From: Plutella xylostella
Taxonomy: Eukaryota; Arthropoda; Insecta; Lepidoptera; Plutellidae
Length of the DNA: 64,000 nucleotides
Direction: 5' to 3'
Assembly (NCBI RefSeq): GCF_932276165.1
Contig: NC_063999.1
Coordinates: 6,078,501 to 6,142,500 of the forward strand
The translations under genes and the position numbers were made by a program. Positions 41,601 through 54,900 of this stretch are shown here, one piece after another. A model generated the notes under the pieces. That model was given only the letters and a program-made list of their open reading frames with translations. It ran no database searches and had not been told where the DNA came from. Position 1 is the stretch's first letter, and each line of letters begins with the position of its first letter.

Positions 41601-44600
41601 AAAAACTTTTATGATTTCATGCCTTTCAGGAATGTTCGTGCTAACTTTTGTTTACCCGTGTTCCAGTTGCTGATGAGGGCCGTAATGACTGCTGACACAC
41701 TGATTGCTTCGGAACATTAGTTAGATAGTTATTTAGATATGCTAATGCTACAGTTTTACATTTGAATTTTAAGCATATAAATAGGTTTGATTGCATGTAT
41801 GATTTTCACTGGTATACGATGGTAAGTTTTGCTGGATATTTGTGGACATCCTGATGTTACTTATATCCATTATATACAGTAGTACCCGTAGTAATTAATT
41901 ACCAGGTATATTACATTCATATCAGTCAACTATACATGCGAAAAAGGTTCTAAAGGACTATATATTATACTGGCTAAGTAAGTACGGTAAAATTTATTAT
42001 TTAATGCACAGTATACAAAAGCCTAATAATAATACCTAATAAGGCCCTATTCATACAAAGATAGCAAATACAGTAACAGTAATCATTGTATAATCGTTGT
42101 GCCGTGAGGGCCTGTGCGGCCATGACAACGCCCCCCTGAAGCCTTACATAGTAGACGTGAATGAAACTTTCATGATACCTAGGACTTAACCAAATTACTT
42201 CAGCATAGTTAGGTATTCTTTGTACCTAATCGTTAAATCGTTATTTTTGTAACTTACTAGTCAACTTATGTATTTTCATATTCAAAAGGCCATTACCAAA
42301 TTGGCTTCAGTAAAACTTTCGTATCGATCATACATGAAGGTTTTTACGATGATTTCATGTTTTATACGTGGCCATATTAGCGATGCGGCGAGGCTGAAGA
42401 ATGCTCGGCCGCCCCGATATAGACATGATCTGGCGGGCAGCAAGCAATGACCCGCTTTCCATTCGCAAGAACATTGACAACTTTTAAACTTAAAATTCTG
42501 AGAATACACACTGCTACTGCAAGAAGTTACGTACCTACCTAACTTAACTCTGCGAAAGAACAGGAAAAATATTATTAAGTAACTATAAATACTTACCTAT
42601 ATTTATAAATGTTTTTATCTTGTTTTCTACCTCTATAGGTAAGTAATAATTTTTAAAACCGTATGTCGCGAATAGTCTACCTAAGTACCTCTATATGCTA
42701 CTATACTGAAACTCAGTGAATAGATACGAAAACTGTCATCTTTCATTAAATATTCACATATTTTTGCATCAAAACTTCCATTTAGAGAAGTTTTAACTAA
42801 CTACTACGGCCGCCGTTAGCTTTTGTTCCTAATTACAGTATGTCCCCAAAATGTCGCCTAGTTCCTCCCACAAACAAGGCCTGAATGATTAAACATCTAT
42901 GTGTGTATCGTCATCGTCTGATCGATATGTCGTGATGGACTCTTTACCCTATTTTTGGGTTATTATTACCTCCGCAGCCTTCTGTGAAATACGTCAATGA
43001 TAGAGGCCTGAAATTACATGAGTTTTGGATTACTTTTCAGTCCATTATTTTGATTACTGGATAGTCTAAACATTTTTATTAGGTCATTGGTTTATGTCAC
43101 TAACTTACTACTTCGAGCATTTTTTCATCGGAATATTTGGTAAATATATAATTGATTTCGTGCTGCTTTTCAGGCGGTACCTAAGTAGGTAGAGTCATGT
43201 TTTATTACATCGATAGCAAAACCTACCTGCCCTGCCACTGATGAAGTACCCGAAATTATTTTTAAAAACTTAACACACCATGACTAGTTCTATATGAATA
43301 ATACCTCAATATGGACACCATTCTGAAACACCACCTCCCTGAAACACTTCCGTTTCGTTTACTGAACACCTGACTAGCGAGTAACTAGGCACGGTGACTA
43401 CCGACCGTTACTAAACACATAAACCTGGGCCATCACATTCTGGTAATCTATAAACTTTTAATATTGATGATTAATGCTAAAAATGCAGTCTATATTTAAA
43501 AAATCTAGGTTTTTTTATCTAATTCTTAGTGTTTAAACATGTCCTTTATCCATGATCTAGCATATATCTAATCTAAATTTATCCAGAACAAGTGTAGCGT
43601 AAATCACACTACTTAATAAGTAAGGAGAAAGTTTGGGAAGATTTGTGATTTTTCACGCAAAATGAATGGATTTATTTATTAGCTGCTGCATAGGGAAAAC
43701 ATTTTTAAGGCGAAACGAAACTTGCGGGAAATCACTGAATAAATTAGTGAAATAGCCCCACATTCGCTACCTGGTACTGATAACCTCCTAGCTACAGTTG
43801 CACCAAACCTAGATACTAGAGTGAGATAAGGAGGCTTAAACTGTTGAATGCAAGGCTGCTCGCTATCTGTTCGTTATCTAGCCAATTTGCCAACAAATGA
43901 TAGCGTTGTGTTGACTGAGGGTAATGTCATAATGTGACATAATTACAGTAACCCAAAATACTCTTTGAATTGGTATTACGTGGTCACTATCGTTTTAGTA
44001 CTTCGTAATCGTCCTTTATAAATAAGGATTGCGTGCTGTAGCCTACAAAGTTCAAAATTTACTTTCTGGGATTGTCACCACTATTTGATATAATTAGACA
44101 ATAGTGTATCTAGTAGTATCTACCTAAGATAAGATCGCAAAATCTAACTAATACGACATAGTTAATGTAGAGATACCTTTTCTATCTAGATTCCGTCTAA
44201 ATCAAAAACGTATTTAAGGAAAAAAAATGTAAAACCTTGACCAAATATGGAAATAATTAAGTACCTGAACAAATTAGCATACGACATACATAAGGTATGG
44301 TTTAAGGATGCATTGCAGTTAAATAAACATTTCCAAGAAGTGTCCAAAGGCTGCAAATGATATGCCTATAATTGGGTATGTGTTTGGTATGTGTATGTAA
44401 AAATATATACATAGATATAATATGTAAGTTAGGTATTTAATGTACCGTCTGCTAAACATGTTACTTATATTATAACAAGAATATTCTTTGAATAATAATT
44501 TCTACGTAAAGTAAGTATAGTAGTAGTAGTAGTATAACTTTACTGTACATAAAACACTTAAATAACATTTAATACTTAAAATCTATAATACAATAAGGGC

Positions 44601-47600
44601 TAATAATATATAATCTATAATACAATATAATTATTTCGAAGAAGGTTCTGAACCATTTCTGAAGTGAGTCTGAATCACGATGACGTCAGTTTCGCCATTT
44701 TTATCCGCATCGAGAGAAAACATGAGGACGATACCGAATAAGGAGTTCTCGTGAATCTCTAATTATGCTTAACATATCCATAATCGTTCCTATTACAGCT
44801 ATACCTACTACAAATATTCTTAATTTCTTACTTAACTTTATTACTTACGTACTTACCTACTTATATGAAAGTAATTACTTACGTTAAAACTATTTTTACC
44901 AAGGCGGATAATCTCTGCTCAATCTCTGTTTAGTAAAGTTTTGTATTAAATTAATTAATTAATACTAAGTATATGATATAGTTGTTATATGTATGAAGGT
45001 AGTTAGTAACAACCTCATTTTTACTTACTCATCACATCAAGACAATACGAGTACAATAATGTTCAACGGTTGACAATAAGAAGGAAAATATATTTTGAAT
45101 CTCAATTACTTATAATATATTATGTTGCAATTATTTTCAAGAAATAATTAAGTACTAACGCCACAATGTTCTAAAAACCAAGATAAGACCTAAATATTAT
45201 ATTTGACCATTGGTATTTTATTATTCTAGTCCACTGCTGGACACATTATAAGTAAGTACATGAAAATATTTATTAAGCTGGATAATTATTCTGGATGTAT
45301 AATCAGCCTTCTTAGAAGGAGCTCCACAGCATAACATTACCCCTGACCACGTCACTGTTTACTCAGCCTTCCTCATCCAGCCCTCCATGTCATCAGTCCA
45401 ATGGCCCAGCAGATAGACAGGACTCATGGACGTAGACTTCAGAGTTCTGATTTTGATATCGTAACTCTATCTATTTTTTTTACCTTTCTCTTCAGAGTAT
45501 CTATTTTAAAAGGATCGGCTAAATTATGTTTAGTCACTGTAGGTTATGAAAATCGGAAATAACCGTTGTCGCGTGTAGGTGGCAGCACATTCACCTAATA
45601 AGTATCGTGCTATTGACAAGGTCGACAACCATATGGTTCAACTGTATCCAATTATCAGCGATATCACTGGCATTGAACTTAATTATAAAGAAACATTTAC
45701 CGAAAAAACTGCAAAACTAATGGTGAAATAATAATTCTTTCCGTTTTTGGCCTTGGTCCACGTCCCAATTTAAAATAAAACCGGCCAAGTGCGAGTCGGG
45801 CTCGCGCACAAAGGGTTCCGTAGCAGCAAAATTACAGTTAAATCAACCTATCTCAAAAACTATAAGAGATACTTTGATCAAACCAAAAATCGTTGAAAGA
45901 GTTAATTAGCATGCATCACCTCTATTTTTTTTAGAATTTTATACCCCGTAGTTATAAAAATAGAGGGGGGGGACATACTTTTTACGACTTTGAGAGCTGA
46001 TATCTCAAAAACCGTTCACTTTAAGAAAAATGTTTTTTAGAAAACTTTATATCATTTTAAAAGACCTTTCCATTGATACCCCACACGGGTATGTACATCG
46101 AAAAAAAAAATTTCATCCCTCAGTTACAAGTAATGGGGGGCCCCACCCCCAATTCTTTTTTTTACTATTTAGTGTCATATTTTTGTAGCGGTTCATACAA
46201 CACATATTCCCATCAAATTTCATCACTGTAGTACTTATAGTTTCCGAGTAAATCGGCTGTGACAGACGGACAGACGGACAGACGGACAGACGGACATGAC
46301 GAAACTATAAGGGTTCCGTTTTTGCCATTTTGGCTACGGAACCCTAAAAGGCATTTTATTTAGATACAAATTGAATCCCATTGTTCGTAGATTATTTCCT
46401 GTGTAATTTTTTTTCCTAGTCTCCTTTATCTAACTATCCTAACGCGCTTCGCTTCCTATAGCCATCGCAAAAAACTCAGCTAAGTACCTATGTTTTCGCA
46501 TCGAGGCTCTACGTTACTAAAACCTGTATTTATCTAAGGCTGACTGTTAAATTCCGTTGCGTTAGCCATAAAATTAGAACAAAGTTTTATAGATAGAGTA
46601 GATAGACACATATATCTGCTTAGCAACGTAAATCAAGAGCATTTATTTGTAAGAAATATACATTTAGAATAGGTAGATATCGCAATTTTGTTGTTATTTA
46701 ATAAGTAAGTAGGTATATTATTTATATCATTTATATGTTCTCTCCACAATCTCTACTAGTTTTATAACAAGAGATAAGAACAAATCGTCAATAAAGACCT
46801 TGTTATCATTTCATGTCTGCCTAATCTTATCCAAAACACTACAAGAAAACTATGACTTTCTTGACGCTAATAAGTAGCTAGGTATATTCTGAATTTTAAT
46901 AAACAATACGAAGCAGATCACATACAAAAACAAAGCTAAATATCTACTGTTCGCATTTTGTTCATACTCTCAAAACCAAGATAAACGTTTTAAGATCAAA
47001 CTAATGAAACCATGTAGGCCAATGAATAAAGTCACAAAACTTTAACCGAACTCATTTAAAATAAGAGCTCACTTGGAAAAGGAGGTGCTATTTGTCGTAC
47101 ATTTGCACTGACACTTCATGTAGCTCGTTGTGTTCTTTATCAAAGATTCTGAAACCCTGTTTCAGACTGACGGGTTCCCAAAATAGCTTAGCAGCAGTTT
47201 CAACAGTATATCTACATGCTAAGTTAAATCTGTTGATATTTTCATTAATGGCAATGGCGGGCGCGTTAAGTTCTCACATCCGCGGCAAGAGGACGCCTTG
47301 TAGGCAGCGATGAGATCACCGCTCAGAATAAACGTGAACACTTGCCTGTGTTGTGTACACTGAGAGCCACAGGGGGTTACTTTATATAACGAAAAACTAA
47401 GTTTCCCAGCGCTGCTGCGCGAGCCACGAGATCTCGTTGTATTAAACGTGCCGATTGTACGACTACGACTGCTGTCGTTCGTTCCTTTATCGTCAGTATA
47501 GAGTAACCCTTCAGGCAAGTCTGAGGTCGCCTGCATCGCTCCACACCGCGTCATCGGAACACTTTCTGACCAAAATTGATTCTTGATATTCGCCGTCCAA

Positions 47601-50600
47601 TATTTTGCCTGAGCATTTACATTGCAAATTATTTTCAAGGTGTACTGAGTTGTTAGGTATGCCGTGCTGTATTTTTGTGTACGATTTTTACTTTAACTTT
47701 ATGGCAAAATTTAATATACTAGCTACTAGCTAAATGCTATCTGCTACCAATTAGGTAAATGTATTTTTTTTGGTCCGTAGAAATATTTATAGGGATTAAT
47801 CATAAATCAGTCTAAGTCATAGTCATGCTGATGCTGGTGATCGGAACATTACTGCCCTCACAGTCTAGGTAGGTAAATATGCTAGACTTCCTAGATAGGA
47901 ATAGACGCTTATTTCGAACTTTGTTTCCTCACAGCACCGTGATCACCGACGATGTAATGGTCGGTGTAAGGTCACAATGAATGAATCAATTGAGGCCGTT
48001 ATAGTGTGTGGGCGATTTTATTCACCACTTTACTTGTTGTTGTGAGGCTGATGCTCATCATAAGAGCACGTATGAAAGCAATTGCAGGCAATAAGAGTTA
48101 GCGATGTTTATTGTAGGATTAATAATCAGCCAGGTATATTTAGAATTCAGTGAATGAGTTAAGCATAAAGACAGCTAAGGAGAAATCATGATTTATAATT
48201 TTATAATCGTGAAAGTTTGTGAAGTATGAATGGATATTTGTCACTCTTTCACGGAAATACGGCTGCGCCAAATTGTGTGAAATTGTCCGTGAAGTAAGCA
48301 GATACCTACCTAATGTGTTCATAGGTTACTTCAGGATTTTTTAAAGGCGAAGCAGAGCCCTAGAGCCAGTTATACATTTAAAAAGTAATAGTTAACAGGG
48401 CAATTAGAATTCTGGTCTCGTATAAATTTTCGCGAGTAATATGCTGATTATTGCCGACACCACATGTAATGTGCCTAGTGAAATGATCGATGGTAAGGTA
48501 CAGAATGGCGATGTAGCATTTACATACAATGAGTAGTATAGTTCGTACACCTTAGTTCCCTGAATGAACGAGACATTATGTTAGTAGACTATTAAAATGG
48601 ATTGTGTGTAGTATGAGAGGAGAAACACGTGATTTTATGACGTTGATGTTCTAGACTTTCTACAATCGCTAACGAATTTATTATAGTTTAATCAATTTAG
48701 TCTAGACTTCTTATTTCAAGATACTAGTTAATTTTGGTCATTAAATTATTTGCAAAGGAAAAATTAAAATATTAAACTGAAATACTTAGTATCTTACTTA
48801 TACTAAAACTATTATCTAAGGCTATCAGTAAATGCTTATATGTCAACCTACTTGTACAGGAAACGTGCCAGGCATTCTTAGGACACCTTAATTGCCTATC
48901 ACCTAGATTAGAGCACCAAGTCTGTGCCTAGGCGCCTCGACCCGGTCACGTCTGCCCGATAGACTACAAGACAATGGAGGCGATGCCTGGATTACTAATG
49001 GAATAACTGTGAAAAAATATCCGTTTGTCGACGATTTATCATTTTGGTGACTGTTTGGTGGGTGGAACATCTTTTCTAAATAGTAAGATTTCTGTTATGA
49101 AACAGATAAGTATCTATCTAAAATTAAACCTATACTTAAACACTTTTTGCAGTTAAACTTTTTATTAAAATGCTGTCGGTTCTTTTTGCCAGTGAAATTT
49201 CTAGCCAGCCAGCACGCGAAGGAGTTCAAGCTCAGAAGAATAAACCATAAAATCTTAGATGATGGTGCATGTCAATGGCCCTGTACACCACACAGGCAGG
49301 TCCGCCAGTGTGTGGCAACAGCGGAACAATGCAGTAGTCATGGCTGGTGCACATGGCGAACCACGTGTTATATACGTAGGTACGTGGCCACAGCCAGTAT
49401 AGCATACGATCACATACTTCTAAACAAAACACATCGATTGCGAAGGTGCAAAGTTAGTACTTAACCGTGTAAATATTGTTAAAACATAATGCTCAAGTAC
49501 AATTATTAAGTATGTACTTACATGTATGTTCTACGTATACCTATCTACATTGACAAATTAACATGGACTACATCCAGTGACCTACATTATATATTAAATA
49601 GTGGCACACCTACAGACTATCTAACGTACCAATCGTACTTTGTATCTAACTATTGATAGGGCATGATAAATGACCTGATACTGTATTTCAGCTAGATTAG
49701 TTACAGTCCTAAATTATATTTAAGCTAAGTATACTTAACCGCCTTAACGAAAACGACTTCAGTTAAGTTCTCATACCATAACTTTCCTATAAGATAAGAA
49801 CTTTAACTATTAGTAGATATCATCATGATAATTAAGTAAATTAGCTTCAGCCATCTTCGTACATTGTTCTTATTTTGCTGGACACTATGCATATAAGTTG
49901 TTATTTATGTAAACTGTAGGTACATTAATTAGTCATTTAAACGCAACGGCCATAAACACATCAATAATAATTGTATCACCATAATTGGTTGAGTGTTTAT
50001 CTCAATGCTAAAAGCTATTGCAATGAGCTAAATGATGTCATGCAAGAGGATGAATCGATCTTTGTTGGTACTCCCTAAAATAGACGGAAATACCACACTT
50101 TGACATTTTGTGCAATGTATTCTTGGACACCAATGACCAATCGCCGTTACGGTGACTATATCTATGAGTATGATAAGTAGGTATAAGATGACCAAGTAAA
50201 AGTAAAATAGTGCTGCAGAGTACACCTATGTATAAGTGCACCATTGCACCAATTAAAAACTTTATATGGGAAACTAATGTTTTAGGAAACGGATCTAGAT
50301 TTGATGAAAAGTAAAAAGTTCAATTTCAATGTACTAATAACTACCTAAGTAATTTATACCAAGTTTCACTATACTCTTTTAAAATATAACAAGGGATTAG
50401 TTGTTAACATCTGTCAAGAATTCAATATAAGATATTTTATTTTAGATGACACAACTTAACAGTGTTACAGGGTGTTAATGATCTAACAGACTATGGTGAA
50501 ACTAGGGATTAATCAAATTGTTTCTGATATAATTTTAAAATAAAATAAGTCTGTCAATGTCGTGACGTGTACATTTGTACAAGATACCTAACTACCTATT

Positions 50601-51895
50601 TATGTGCTTTCTTTTTTATAGCATACATTGTTACTTTGTTATCTCTAATCACATAACGCGAGAACGAGGTGAATTTCTCTTACATTATTAACAAGCACTT
50701 AACCTCCTAACAGCTTCTTTCTTACAGCTTCTAAGGCTAAGTTTAATTTTATTTGATTTGCTGTAATCAAAAATAAAATATATAATAATTAAAACATTTA
50801 AATTTACTAACGATTATTGCCTAGTGATAGCTTATCAACGAAAACATTGGGGAAGTCTAGATAGGTACTCATTCCGATATTTCTACGAATAGAAAATTGA
50901 TTTTTAATTACTTTAGTTATCAGTTGTACTGGCTGGCGCCCTACTGGTAATGAGTTTGGGGGTTCGTTGGTACTATAGATATGTATGGATATACTATATT
51001 AGTATACTGAGTTACCTACATAGGTTATTGTAAATAATTAGATGGGTATATACCTAAGTAGGTGGGCCTAAATAAATAATTAATAAAAAAAAATAATAAA
51101 AAAAAAAAAAAACACGCACTCACGCCTTGTACTAATGTACTCCCTTGCGGGGTAGGCAGAGGTGCATTGCTGCACCCACTTTTCGCCAGAGTGTTATGTT
51201 AGTCCCAATGTAATAGGGGGCGGGCCTATTGCCATTTTACGGGCACATCCAAGACCCGAGAACAAATATCTGTGTTTTAACAAATATCTGCCCCAGCCGG
51301 GAATCGAACCCGGGACCATCGGCTCAGTAGTCAGGTCACTAACCACTACGCCATTCGGTCGTCGCACGCAATTAATAAACTTGGTAAATAACTACTAATT
51401 ACGACTGGACGTTTGTCTAAAATTGTTATTTATAAACCATTAGTAAATAGGGTAATCGAGTACCTAAGAGTAGAATTTATAATAGGTGAATGTCAATGAG
51501 CCACTATGTGCCTCCCACGGACCAGCCAGGGCAGTAGGCTTCACAAACAACCCTTCGTGTTAATAGTACAGGTACCACACAATTACATTCTGAAAGACGA
51601 AGGCGCGAGTGCAGCTGAAAAAATGGCTAACATAAGGCCATTCATTTTCAGTTTAATCTTTAACCCTAGTCCAACGTTGTCACCAACACACCAAGAAGAA
51701 AAGTAATGGTAAGCAAGTTCACAGAGGAATTCAACATATATTATACTAGCTGTCCCCGCGCGCTTCGCTTCGCCTTAAAAGTTTTCCCGTGGGAATTCCG
51801 GGATAAAAAGTAGCCTATGTTCTTTCCCAGGGTCTAGACCGTATGTATACCAAATTTCATTCAAATCCGTTCAGTAGTTTTGGCGTGAAAGAGTA

Positions 51896-51946
<51 letters not shown>

Positions 51947-54900
51947 CAGTTACTTTCGCATTTATAATATTAGTTAGGAAAGTTAGGAATAGAATGAAAG
52001 ATGCCAAGTCAAATAGTGTGTCGGTACAATGGCATACTTAACAGTACCTTCACATACGATCGGATAGCTTGCTATAATAGCATAGGAATGCTAAAAGTAA
52101 AAGTTCCTTATTTGTGCAAGCAAGTAATTAGTTATAGTTAGTGTCTAATTATTGATGTGTTCGTCTAGACTTTCCCGCAAGCCTATGTCTTGTGGCCGTT
52201 CTGTACAGAGGCTAGAGGTGGCATAGCGTGATTTATGGCACTATACAATCTTTACAATACATGCTTATGTACTGCACTGTGCATGCTAACCCAGCTGATA
52301 GCTACCTAACGGCAGAGCATTGGCCTTAGTGCATTTTTATAGTTTCATTTCAAACAAAAAAGTGAACGTTTTGCCCCAATTTTTAACTGCTGTTGCCTAT
52401 AGATGTAAATACTTATTGTAGTTTATAAAAATGTTTTAATTTATGCCTGCTCATGATTTTATGACAAAATTTAATTGGTGTTGTAGTTGTTAACTACCTA
52501 TGTTATAAGTAAGTTACTTATTTTAATTAGCCATTTATAAATCCAATGACTGACTGAAAGAAATAGGTAGGTAATAGGCTTATTTACCACTTATTCTTAT
52601 TGCCTTTTAACATAGGTATAGGTAGAGTAAATTCAGGAAGTCTCCACGGTAGAGTAGGCGTGACCTAGAAGCCACCTACACTATGTACGCTTGCATTGGG
52701 CCTAGATCTATAGCCCTCTAGTAATTTACCGACCTACACCTTCCTTTCATTTCAGCGAAGCCAATTCGTTGATGAATTTCAAGTTGTAAGTACATAATTA
52801 TACTTAAGTATACTTAAGTTTAACTAACATATTAAGTAAGTACCTATATCCGAACACAATTGTTTCAGTTAAGAAAAATAAGCAGATAAGAAGAAGGGTT
52901 AGTTTAACCCACGTTAACCCTTTGATTAAGACGGACTGCCTTTTAACCATAACGAGCGTGCAAATGAGATAAATAAAGACTGCAAAGACACTGAATTGAA
53001 GCTGATTGAGGTCATTGCATAAATCATAACTGATTAAACCACAGACACATAAATAAAAGAAATAAAATGTCTTGTACTTAAATAGGAATTTCTTAGTACT
53101 TAATTATCTATATCATCCAGACGACTCGACGACGGTCCCGAGCACCTATACTTGTATGTTCTCAATATTCGTTCAATGACGGGTGAAGAAAAAAGGCCTT
53201 AAAAATTACTGTTAAAAAAATACTTAATCTTGTCGTCCCGGTAGTCCCGGTACCTATATGGTAACATTTTTAACAAGCTTAAAGTGAAGTAAATACTTAT
53301 ATATTATCCTACATTCCTCAACTAAAGAAATAATCCCTTCTAGCCGTAATTTTAAGAGTATTACGATAAAATGAAATAATAAAACCAAGTGGTGGCACTC
53401 AGTAAAATATTTTGTAACAGCGTTTCGTCTGTTCTGTAGACGCTATCAGTCGGAACAGGTTTGTGATTGGGGCCGATGGTAATGGCTGCTGAATTCGAAA
53501 CACCTCCTACGTCGTGGAGCCTTGCAAAATGTGCCCACTCGGCAGCCGTGACTCACCACCGCTTCTTTTGGTAGTCGGTTTATGAACACTTATTTCAGAA
53601 CTTTATTACTCTCAGACATATCGGTTCAAGTGATGTAAGCGGACCGTCTAGGCGTTTCGCCAAATATCTTTGTTTTGATTCATTATTATAAGTACATAAT
53701 GAGTTTATTATAAGTAGATAAAGTGTTGACTGTACTTACTTATTTTATGTAGATTTACGGTCAACAATGTATAATACCTACTTACAATTAAGTACAGCTG
53801 TTGTCCTAGCAAGGTGTTACGCAACGAAAATGACCTCTTTGGACTGTTTAGCTAGGTAGTCGTCATCACCTACTTATTCTAATTATCCGAAGAGATAGTA
53901 TATAGAACTAATGTGCTTAAATAATGTGCTATTAATCTGCTAGTTTAATAGAACATTACAAATATAAGTGAAGATGATGATTCAGCTTGAGTTAACATTG
54001 TGTGGAGATAACTAATTAGAATTCAGATATTGCGCCGTCTAATGTGCGGCAGCTATCGGAGAAAGCAAACTTTTCAAAGACCTTGGTCTTTCATCATCAC
54101 AACAAAGTAATGTAGGTATGCCGTATGCCCTTCACAGTTCACACCTTATTTCGGAGTAATTGTTACGTTTTTCAATTGTTTCAGCAATTTTAATAAGGTA
54201 AAATAGTTGAAATTGAATAGTTATGTTTTACTGGGCTTAATTATTTATCGCATCTACCTATCTCTAACTATAGGATACGAATAATAAACTGAAGTCCCTT
54301 GGTAATTTTATAGTACTTAAGTAGGTATTTCAATAATTAAGTTTTTAAACTTACATTTTACAGCACAAAACACTATAAATGGTGTCGTGATTTCGTGATC
54401 GTGATGTAAGCGATGCTGTTTATGTTGACACTTAACCACGATGACGTCATTTTCCACATACTCACCTACCAAAGTAAACCGACAAAGTTACATAGGTAAA
54501 CGAGGTTAGACATAACAAATTTGGGTCCATCGATTACATGAGTGAGTGACCCTGCGCCGGCCTGACAATGAAGAATGATTTAGTTCACGGACGCCCGCCG
54601 AGCGAAAATAAAGTTACTTACTCCAACAATAATACACCAACAGTCATTTACAAAAAAAAATTTACTCACCCACAAGTACAGATTTCACAGATGCATTGCT
54701 CCTTGTCCACCTTCTGCGGCTGTGGTTTCTTGGGTCCCCTCGGGCCGGATTCCTCGCGCCTGGTCTCCCGGGTGACGCTCTCGTCGCGTCGGGTGCTGCG
54801 CTCGTCGACGGTGGTCTCGTCGTAGCTGCTGGTGTCCCGCCGCTCCGTCACGGCGTGGTCCACCACGTCGTATTCACGAATCACGTCTTCAGTCGTATGG

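Noticed and set aside
47219..47638. 139-codon minus-strand frame as a coding exon of the giant gene
   Set aside because: No splice sites in a compatible phase and no homology; kept only as a low-interest observation.
49147..49464. 105-codon plus-strand frame
   Set aside because: No motif, no splice or promoter context, and composition like the surrounding intron.
51295..51363. Possible tRNA gene on the minus strand
   Set aside because: Continues into a SINE body with a homopolymer tail; not a free-standing tRNA.
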